A DNA stretch of 12,001 nt from JAKFWI01 sp035549875 (GTDB lineage: Bacteria > Pseudomonadota > Alphaproteobacteria > Caulobacterales > Aquidulcibacteraceae): NCBI GenBank assembly GCA_035549875.1, contig DASZPV010000094.1, positions 1 to 12,001 on the forward strand, in the 5' to 3' direction. The position numbers and the translations under genes were made by a program. Positions 7,143 to 12,001 of this stretch are shown piece after piece. Under the pieces are notes generated by a model that had not been told where the DNA came from, did not search any database, and saw nothing but the letters and a program-made list of their open reading frames with translations. How positions within the stretch are numbered: the stretch's first letter is position 1; every line of letters starts with the position of its first letter.

Positions 7143-7150
7143 GGGGGAGG
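7130..7150. repeat. Short GC hairpin nested in the palindromic element
   Basis: CCTCCCCC (7130-7137) pairs perfectly with GGGGGAGG (7143-7150) across a 5-nt ACAAG loop. It overlaps the right arm of the long palindrome, so the two structures are mutually exclusive in RNA. No T run follows on the plus strand, so it is not a standard terminator. Confidence 0.6.
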
Positions 7151-7299
7151 AAGGCGCGTGATGGCGAGGCGCCGTGGGGCATTAGTTGTGCGAAAGGCGT
7201 CGACCCACTGGCTGAAACGCGGAGCCCGGGGGGAGCAAGGCGCCAAGCCGCATGACGCATTTCTCGCAACTGGTCGCCCTCGTGAGATAGAAGTTCCGC

Positions 7300-8238
7300 A
7301 TGCGCGCGCTGCTTATCATGGGTCCGACGGCGAGCGGCAAGTCCGCGCTGGCGCTGGCGCTGGCCGAACGGCTGGGCGGGGAGATCGTCAACGCCGATGC
7401 CGCGCAGGTCTATCGCGATCTGCGGGTGCTGAGCGCCCGGCCGAGCCCGGAAGAGGAAGCGCGGGCGCCTCATCACCTGTACGGTCATGTCGACGCCGCC
7501 GAGCGCTATTCGGTCGGCAAATGGATCACCGCGGCGCAGGCGGCGATCGCCGAGATCGGCGCCCGCGGGCGGACGGCGATCGTTTGCGGTGGGACGGGAC
7601 TGTACTTCAAGGCGCTGACCGAGGGATTGGCCGAAGCGCCGCCGCCCGATCCGGCATTGCGCGCCGCGTTGCTGACGCGGCTGAAGACGGATGGGCCGCA
7701 AAGCCTCTGGGCGGAACTGGCCCAGGTCGATCCTGAAATGGCCGCCACGCTTGGCCCGCGCGACGGGCCGCGCATCTTGCGGGCGCTGGAGGTATGGCGC
7801 GCGACCGGCGTGTCGCTTCGTACCTTGCACGCGGCGATGGCGCCGGCTCTGGCCCCGGACCAATGGCTTGGCGTGACCCTGTGGCCCGAACGGGCCAGTC
7901 TTTATGCAGCGATCAACCGGCGGTTTGACGGCATGGCCGCCGCCGGCGGCCTGGAGGAAGCGCGGGCGCTGATGACCCGCGGGCTGGACCCGGCTCTGCC
8001 GGCGATGAAGGCGATTGGCGTTCCTTCACTGATCGCGCATTTGCGCGGCGAACTGACCGTCGGGAAGGCGGCGGACAAGGCCAAGCAGGACTCGCGAAAC
8101 TACGCCAAGCGCCAATACACATGGATCAGGGGCCAGATGAACGACTGGCGGCGGATTACGGCCGACCGGCTGGATGACCGCGCGGAAGACGTGCTGGCGG
8201 CGCTACGGGGCGTTGACCCGACCGCAGTGGGTCATTAG
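7300..8238 (+). CDS. miaA: tRNA dimethylallyltransferase MiaA
   Basis: MiaA adds a dimethylallyl group to N6 of A37 in tRNAs that read UNN codons (EC 2.5.1.75), the first step to ms2i6A. At 312 residues it has normal length. The P-loop is GPTASGKS (residues 8-15). The next motif is NADAAQVYRDLRVLSARP; many homologues have a Ser (ADSMQVY) where this one has Ala. GGTGLYFKALTEGLAE is the conserved prenyl-donor/tRNA-binding stretch. RILRALEVWRATG, AMKAIGVPSLIAHLRG and the C-terminal RNYAKRQYTWIRGQ are all typical. The start is ATG 7300, preceded by a weak GAGATAGAAG; an internal ATG at 7318 would cut into the P-loop region, so it is unlikely. The stop codon overlaps the candidate promoter of the ilv operon. 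Confidence 0.95.
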   Translation: MRALLIMGPTASGKSALALALAERLGGEIVNADAAQVYRDLRVLSARPSPEEEARAPHHLYGHVDAAERYSVGKWITAAQAAIAEIGARGRTAIVCGGTGLYFKALTEGLAEAPPPDPALRAALLTRLKTDGPQSLWAELAQVDPEMAATLGPRDGPRILRALEVWRATGVSLRTLHAAMAPALAPDQWLGVTLWPERASLYAAINRRFDGMAAAGGLEEARALMTRGLDPALPAMKAIGVPSLIAHLRGELTVGKAADKAKQDSRNYAKRQYTWIRGQMNDWRRITADRLDDRAEDVLAALRGVDPTAVGH

Positions 8239-8241
8239 CTT
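8213..8241 (+). promoter_or_regulatory. Candidate sigma-70-type promoter of the ilv operon
   Basis: TTGACC (8213-8218) is followed after exactly 17 bp by TAGCTT (8236-8241). The -35 is a five-of-six match, the -10 only three of six. Transcription would start near 8248, about 20 nt before the leader-peptide ATG, as expected for an attenuator transcript. It overlaps the end of miaA. Confidence 0.45.
8214..8234 (+). promoter_or_regulatory. Inverted repeat TGACCC-N9-GGGTCA, candidate operator
   Basis: This is a perfect 6-bp inverted repeat with a 9-bp spacer. It lies over the -35 box and promoter spacer and includes the last codons of miaA. Its dyad symmetry and place suit a repressor site, but a chance palindrome in coding sequence is possible. 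Confidence 0.3.
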
Positions 8242-8268
8242 GGGTCCGTTCAGGGTAGGAAGACGCCC

Positions 8269-8322
8269 ATGCGATCCATAGGGATCCTGCTTGTAAGACT
8301 AGCGCGCCGGGACCTCGCCTAA
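8269..8322 (+). CDS. ilv operon leader peptide (17 aa)
   Basis: A short frame of 17 codons reads MRSIGILLVRLARRDLA and ends in TAA. Seven of its residues are Ile, Leu or Val, in the order I, I, L, L, V, L, L. Four of these use ATA, CTT, GTA and CTA, codons that look rare in the GC-rich neighbours. It is preceded by AGGA at 8257-8260 with good spacing to the ATG. It sits between the candidate promoter and a strong terminator, upstream of ilvB. This is the standard layout of a ribosome-mediated attenuator: scarce charged Ile, Leu or Val tRNA stalls the ribosome here and favours read-through into ilvB. The peptide itself probably has no other job. Confidence 0.8.
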   Translation: MRSIGILLVRLARRDLA

Positions 8323-8344
8323 CCAGGCGGGATCGCGAGCGCGC
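8302..8344 (+). promoter_or_regulatory. Attenuator 1:2 stem region
   Basis: CCTCGCCT (8313-8320) pairs with AGGCGGG (8325-8331) around the leader stop codon, with one G-T wobble and an AACC loop. An outer GCGCGC (8302-8307) can pair with GCGCGC (8339-8344). The structure is placed where a pause or anti-antiterminator hairpin is expected. I could not resolve the competing antiterminator by eye. Confidence 0.5.
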
Positions 8345-8349
8345 GTTTG

Positions 8350-8378
8350 AAGGGGCCTTCGGGGCCCCTTTTTCTTTT
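8350..8378 (+). terminator. Intrinsic terminator (attenuator) upstream of ilvB
   Basis: AAGGGGCC (8350-8357) pairs perfectly with GGCCCCTT (8363-8370) across a TTCGG loop, followed by TTTCTTTT. It is a textbook rho-independent terminator 47 bp before the ilvB start. It lies after the leader peptide, so it acts as the attenuator of ilvB and may also end miaA transcripts. Confidence 0.88.
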
Positions 8379-8425
8379 GCGGCCTCCGTAGTTACGGTTC
8401 GGCGATAGCGGTTGGAGAGAGTGCG

Positions 8426-10210
8426 ATGGACGGAGCGGGTATGAGCCAGGATGGAGCCACGATGACCGGCGCCGAAATGGTTGTGCGCGCGCTGCGCGAC
8501 CAGGGCGTGGATACGATCTTCGGCTATCCGGGCGGCGCGGTGCTGCCGATCTACGACGCGATCTTCGACGCCAATGAATTGCGCCACATCCTGGTGCGCC
8601 ACGAACAGGGCGCCGGCCACGCCGCCGAAGGCTATGCGCGCTCGACCGGCAAGCCCGGCGTCGTGCTGGTCACGTCCGGGCCGGGGGCGACGAATGTGGT
8701 CACGCCTTTGGCCGATGCGCTGCTCGATTCCATCCCGATCGTCGTGCTGACCGGGCAGGTCGCTACGCATCTGATCGGTTCGGACGCGTTCCAGGAATGC
8801 GACACAGTCGGCATTACGCGCGCCTGTACGAAGCATAACTGGCTGGTCAAATCGATCGACGACATGGCCGACATTTTGCACGAGGCGTTTTACGTCGCCA
8901 CGCACGGCCGGCCCGGTCCCGTCGTCGTCGATATTCCGAAAGACATCCAGTTCGCCAAGGGCGTCTATCACGGGCCCCGGCCGCAACCGCCGATCCATTA
9001 CCGTCCGAAAACGACGCCGGATGCATCGCGCATCGCTGAGGCCGTGACGATGATGGCCCAGGCGCGCCGGCCGCTTTTCTACACCGGCGGCGGCGTCATC
9101 AACGCTGGACCGAAGGCGTGCGCGGCGTTGCGCGCGCTGGTGAAGGAAACCGGCTTTCCGATCACTTCGACGCTGCTGGGCCTGGGTGCCTTTCCGGCCG
9201 ACGATCCGCAATGGCTGAACATGCTGGGCATGCACGGCAGCTTTGAAGCCAATAACGCGATGCACGATTGCGATCTGATGATCAATGTCGGCGCGCGCTT
9301 CGATGACCGCGTGACCGGCCGGCTGGACGCATTCAGCCCCGGCTCGAAGAAAATCCATATCGATATCGACGCCAGCTCGATCAACAAGAACGTTTTGGTC
9401 GATCTGGCGATCATCGCCGATGCGGGCGAGGCGCTCGAAGCGCTATTGGCCGGGTGGCGCAAGTCCGCGCGAAAGCCGCCGAAGGAAGCGCTGAAGCCGT
9501 GGTGGGACCAGATCGGCAAATGGCGGGCGAAGAATTCGTTCTCCTACGATGCGGATTCGAAAATCATCAAGCCGCAATACGCGATCGAACGCCTGTATGA
9601 AGCGACGAAGAACCTAGACACCTACATTACTACCGAAGTCGGCCAGCATCAGATGTGGGCCGCGCAGCATTACAAATTCCAGGAGCCCAATCGCTGGATG
9701 ACGTCCGGCGGCCTCGGCACAATGGGCTATGGGCTGCCGGCGGCGGTTGGCGTGCAAGCGGCCCATCCCGACTCGCTCGTCATCGACATCGCCGGCGAAG
9801 CCAGCGTGCAAATGACGATGCAGGAGATGTCGACGGCGGTGCAGTACGAGCTGCCGGTCAAGATCTTCATCCTAAACAATGAGCGCATGGGCATGGTGCG
9901 GCAGTGGCAGGAGTTGCTGCATGGCGGACGCTATGCCCACAGCTACAGCGAAAGCTTGCCCGATTTCGTCAAGCTCGCCGAAGCCTATGGCGGCGTCGGC
10001 ATCAAATGCGACAACTCGGCCGAACTCGACGCGGCGATCAAGGAGATGATCAACGTCAAGCGTCCGGTACTCTTCGACTGTGTGGTCGAGAAGCACGAGA
10101 ACTGCCTGCCGATGATTCCGTCAGGCAAGCCGCATAACGAGATGATCCTGCCGGACTTCAAGGGAGATGTCGGCGCCGTGATCGATGCCAAGGGGAGGGA
10201 ACTGGTCTAG
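8426..10210 (+). CDS. ilvB: Acetolactate synthase large (catalytic) subunit
   Basis: This is the catalytic subunit of acetolactate synthase (EC 2.2.1.6). It condenses two pyruvates, or pyruvate and 2-oxobutyrate, in the first shared step of Val/Leu/Ile synthesis, using thiamine diphosphate, Mg2+ and FAD. From ATG 8426 it is 594 residues. The N-terminal ThDP domain has GYPGGAVLPIYD and the catalytic Glu60 in LVRHEQGAGHAAEGYAR. The central domain follows (residues ~200-330, RPLFYTGGG, GSFEANNAM, RFDDRVTG). The C-terminal ThDP domain has TSGGLGTMGYGLPAAVG, then IAGEASVQM...ILNNERMGMVRQW. The metal-binding Asp of the GDG/GDA motif is Glu458 here. Three in-frame ATGs (8426, 8441, 8462) each have GGAG upstream, so the start is uncertain; 8441 or 8462 better match homologues that begin near MTGAEMVVRAL. 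It is preceded by the leader/attenuator and followed 10 bp later by the glycosyltransferase gene. Confidence 0.95.
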   Translation: MDGAGMSQDGATMTGAEMVVRALRDQGVDTIFGYPGGAVLPIYDAIFDANELRHILVRHEQGAGHAAEGYARSTGKPGVVLVTSGPGATNVVTPLADALLDSIPIVVLTGQVATHLIGSDAFQECDTVGITRACTKHNWLVKSIDDMADILHEAFYVATHGRPGPVVVDIPKDIQFAKGVYHGPRPQPPIHYRPKTTPDASRIAEAVTMMAQARRPLFYTGGGVINAGPKACAALRALVKETGFPITSTLLGLGAFPADDPQWLNMLGMHGSFEANNAMHDCDLMINVGARFDDRVTGRLDAFSPGSKKIHIDIDASSINKNVLVDLAIIADAGEALEALLAGWRKSARKPPKEALKPWWDQIGKWRAKNSFSYDADSKIIKPQYAIERLYEATKNLDTYITTEVGQHQMWAAQHYKFQEPNRWMTSGGLGTMGYGLPAAVGVQAAHPDSLVIDIAGEASVQMTMQEMSTAVQYELPVKIFILNNERMGMVRQWQELLHGGRYAHSYSESLPDFVKLAEAYGGVGIKCDNSAELDAAIKEMINVKRPVLFDCVVEKHENCLPMIPSGKPHNEMILPDFKGDVGAVIDAKGRELV

Positions 10211-10220
10211 TCCGACCGCC

Positions 10221-11429
10221 ATGGCCAACGTCTTCCGCAATTTCAAGCTGCTGCTGCTTGCGCTCGCGCTGCTCCATCTGGGGCTGATGGCGCGCGATGC
10301 CGGGCAGTCGCTTGCCAACGCCAACGATCTCGTCTTCTCGGACGGGATCAGCGCGGTGGGCGGGGACTTCATCAACATGTACGCAGCGGGCCGGCTCACC
10401 CTCGAGGGCCGTATCGCCGAGATCTACGATCCCGCCGCCTTCATGGCTTTCGAGCGGACGATCATGCCGGCGGAGATCGGCACACGGTTCTGGGCCTATC
10501 CGCCGACCTCTCTGCCGCTGGTCGCGCCGCTGGCGCTGCTCTCGTTCTGGCCGGCGCTGATCCTGTGGTCCGTGCTTGGCCTGCTGCTTCTGGGATATGG
10601 GGCGCGTCGCATCGGACTCGATTGGCTGGAGACGGCATTGCTGGTGCTTTCTCCGGCTGCGATCAGCGCGGTTTATTACGGGCAAACGGGAAACGCGGCA
10701 GCGGGGCTACTGCTGATTGCCCTGTCCGCGGTGCGCGATCGTGGCGCGCTCTCGCCCGTCGCGGCGGCGCTGCTCACGGTCAAGCCGCAGATGGGGTTCC
10801 TCTTGCCAGTGCTGTGGTTGATCCGCCACCAGTTCAGGCTGATTGGCGCCACGGTGTGTCTGGTCATTGCGCTCGGGGCCTTGGCATTGTGGGTTGCCGG
10901 GCCGGAGGCATGGCGCAGCTATGTCGGCGACACGCTGTCGGCGCTCAACGCACTCGAGCGGACGGGCACGGGCCCATTCACCCTGATGATCCCCTCGGTC
11001 TTCATGGCAGCGCGGCTGCTGACCGGTGATCCGGCTCTGGCGCAATGGGTTCACTGGGGCTTTGCGGCAGCGGTGGCGGCCTATGTCGCCTGGCAGTTTG
11101 CGAGGACCGACAGCGCCGAGCGGCAAAACGCCATTCTCCTCGTCGGCACGATGCTCATCACGCCCTACATCCACATCTACGACCTGGCGCCGGCGGTCTG
11201 CGCCGCGATGCTGCTGATGCGGCGCTGGACGGGCACGCCAAGTACGCTTCAGCTTCTGATCTGCTTCGTCGTGCTGGCGGCGTGGGCGCTGCCCGCCCTG
11301 ACGCTCTATGGGTACTCGGTGGGGCTGCCACTCGGGCCGCCGACCCTGCTTTTGTTGCTCGTGGCGCTCACCCTGCCTCTGCCTCGCCCATCCTACGATA
11401 CACTCACACTGGAAAGTTCATCCAAATGA
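10221..11429 (+). CDS. GT87 (DUF2029) integral-membrane glycosyltransferase
   Basis: This polytopic GT-C fold enzyme of the GT87/DUF2029 family is about 402 residues, with roughly ten hydrophobic segments. Family members use polyprenyl-phosphate sugars in the inner membrane; mycobacterial PimE is the known example. Family marks seen are GGDF at 47-50 (Asp49 at the expected catalytic place after TM1), YDP at 69-71, YPP at 93-95, YYGQTGNA near 152-159, TVKPQMG near 187-192 and TPYIHIYDLA at 314-323. The start is uncertain. ATG 10221 begins just before TM1, but AGGGGAGGGA lies about 20 nt upstream; ATG 10185 would overlap ilvB. The gene lies 10 bp after ilvB, and its TGA overlaps the ilvN ATG (ATGA, 11426-11429). 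It therefore sits inside an amino-acid operon with no evident functional link. Acceptor and sugar are unknown. Confidence 0.85.
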   Translation: MANVFRNFKLLLLALALLHLGLMARDAGQSLANANDLVFSDGISAVGGDFINMYAAGRLTLEGRIAEIYDPAAFMAFERTIMPAEIGTRFWAYPPTSLPLVAPLALLSFWPALILWSVLGLLLLGYGARRIGLDWLETALLVLSPAAISAVYYGQTGNAAAGLLLIALSAVRDRGALSPVAAALLTVKPQMGFLLPVLWLIRHQFRLIGATVCLVIALGALALWVAGPEAWRSYVGDTLSALNALERTGTGPFTLMIPSVFMAARLLTGDPALAQWVHWGFAAAVAAYVAWQFARTDSAERQNAILLVGTMLITPYIHIYDLAPAVCAAMLLMRRWTGTPSTLQLLICFVVLAAWALPALTLYGYSVGLPLGPPTLLLLLVALTLPLPRPSYDTLTLESSSK

Positions 11430-11980
11430 ATGCCCATCTGCAGCCAACCGGATCGGTTTACTTCCTCGTCCCCGAAACGCAGACGCCGGAGCGCCATACG
11501 CTCAGCGTGCTGGTCGACAACGAGCCGGGCATTCTTGCCCGGATCGTGGGCCTGTTCGCGGCGCGGGGATTCAACATCGACTCGCTCACGGTCAGCGAGA
11601 CGGAGCACGAGAAGGGTCTCTCGCGCATCACGCTGGTGACGGTGGCGACGCCCAAGGTGCTGCTGCAGATCAAGCTGCAGCTCGAGCGGCTCGTGCCGGT
11701 GCATCGTGTCCACGACCTGACGGCCGAGGGCAAGCCGCTCGAACGCGAGCTGGCGCTGGTCAAGGTCGGCGGGACGGGCGAACCGCGCGCCGAAGCGCTG
11801 CGCCTAGCGGACGCCTATCGCGCGACGATCGTCGATGCGACAACCGAGAGCTTCGTGTTCGAGATCACGGGCAAGCCCAGCAAGATCGACTCGTTCATCG
11901 CCATCATGGTGCCGCTCGGGCTGGTCGAAGTGGTGCGCACCGGCCTTGCTGCGATTTCGCGGGGTGCGGAGGGGATGTAA
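11426..11980 (+). CDS. ilvN: Acetolactate synthase small (regulatory) subunit
   Basis: This is the regulatory subunit of acetolactate synthase, which activates the large subunit and confers valine feedback inhibition. It is 184 residues, complete within the window. An N-terminal ACT domain (about 24-98) has LSVLVDNEPGILARIVGLFA and ARGFNIDSLTVSETE, the usual valine-site region. The C-terminal small-subunit domain has ELALVKVGG, then ATTESFVFEITGKPSKID and a VRTGLAAISRG end. The 18-residue N-terminal extension before the domain is ordinary. ATG 11426 overlaps the stop of the glycosyltransferase gene by ATGA and has only a weak GGAAAG upstream, so it probably relies on translational coupling. 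From memory, the small-subunit gene directly follows the large-subunit gene in most bacteria, so the 1.2-kb gene between them is unusual. Any ilvC beyond 12001 is out of view. Confidence 0.95.
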   Translation: MNAHLQPTGSVYFLVPETQTPERHTLSVLVDNEPGILARIVGLFAARGFNIDSLTVSETEHEKGLSRITLVTVATPKVLLQIKLQLERLVPVHRVHDLTAEGKPLERELALVKVGGTGEPRAEALRLADAYRATIVDATTESFVFEITGKPSKIDSFIAIMVPLGLVEVVRTGLAAISRGAEGM

Positions 11981-12001
11981 GGCGGCGCGCCGTAGTCAGC
12001 T

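Larger units (their letters stand above)
6911..7299. other. Divergent intergenic region between serB and miaA
   Basis: This 389-bp gap must hold both promoters. Its main content is a large imperfect palindrome (7039-7150, listed separately). Open frames that cross it are antisense shadows or extensions of shadow frames with no recognisable protein. I could not pick a convincing promoter for either gene. Confidence 0.5.

Noticed and set aside
6083..7255. 390-codon plus-strand frame over serB
   Set aside because: It is the reverse-strand shadow of serB and runs on through the palindromic intergenic sequence. No domain; serB has all four HAD motifs.
8156..9358. 400-codon minus-strand frame over miaA and ilvB
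   Set aside because: It is antisense to two recognised genes, to the leader and to the terminator, with composition typical of GC shadow frames.
1..12001. CRISPR array, tRNA, rRNA, transposase, toxin-antitoxin or phage genes
   Set aside because: No spaced direct repeats, cloverleaf patterns or characteristic protein motifs were seen on either strand.

Overview
The window is GC-rich, bacterial and densely coding, and its core genes point to an alphaproteobacterium, most likely of the Rhizobiales/Hyphomicrobiales group. The evidence is a two-PDZ Do-family protease, serB and miaA in divergent orientation, and ilvB/ilvN downstream of miaA, with alphaproteobacterial-style MiaA and IlvB sequences. 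The species cannot be told from sequence alone. There is no CRISPR array, tRNA, rRNA or transposase.

Layout, left to right. (1) 17-355 (+): a small unrecognised cytosolic protein with visibly lower GC than the rest. (2) 498-1855 (-): a major facilitator (MFS) transporter of the phosphate/sugar-symporter type, broken by a frameshift at a five-base C run. (3) 1856-2355: about 500 bp with no convincing gene. (4) 2356-3828 (+): a periplasmic DegP/HtrA-type serine protease. (5) 3860-5912 (-): two tandem, exported, amidohydrolase-2 (LigI-like) paralogues about 80% identical in protein. They were duplicated together with a 74-bp upstream leader that is better conserved than the coding regions. (6) 6011-6910 (-): serB. 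(7) 6911-7299: the divergent serB/miaA intergenic region, which holds a large imperfect palindrome. (8) 7300-8238 (+): miaA. (9) 8213-8378 (+): a candidate promoter, a 17-codon leader peptide rich in Ile/Leu/Val, and a strong intrinsic terminator. Together they form a classic branched-chain amino-acid attenuator that had to be found by eye. (10) 8426-11980 (+): ilvB, a GT87/DUF2029 membrane glycosyltransferase, and ilvN, packed as one operon.

How the genes work together. The right-hand third is a branched-chain amino-acid operon. IlvB (catalytic) and IlvN (ACT regulatory subunit) form acetolactate synthase, and the leader peptide would sense charged Ile/Leu/Val tRNAs. The odd feature is the polytopic glycosyltransferase gene between the two subunit genes, 10 bp after ilvB and overlapping ilvN by ATGA. 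SerB (serine synthesis) and MiaA (tRNA A37 prenylation) are housekeeping genes. The MFS gene and the amidohydrolase pair flank degP on both sides and look like accessory insertions into a conserved neighbourhood.

The items most worth a second look are the ilvB-GT87-ilvN arrangement, the ilv attenuator, the duplicated amidohydrolases that both lack the expected catalytic Asp, and the Asp-to-Glu change in the IlvB thiamine-diphosphate motif. I found no clearly new defence or mobile system.
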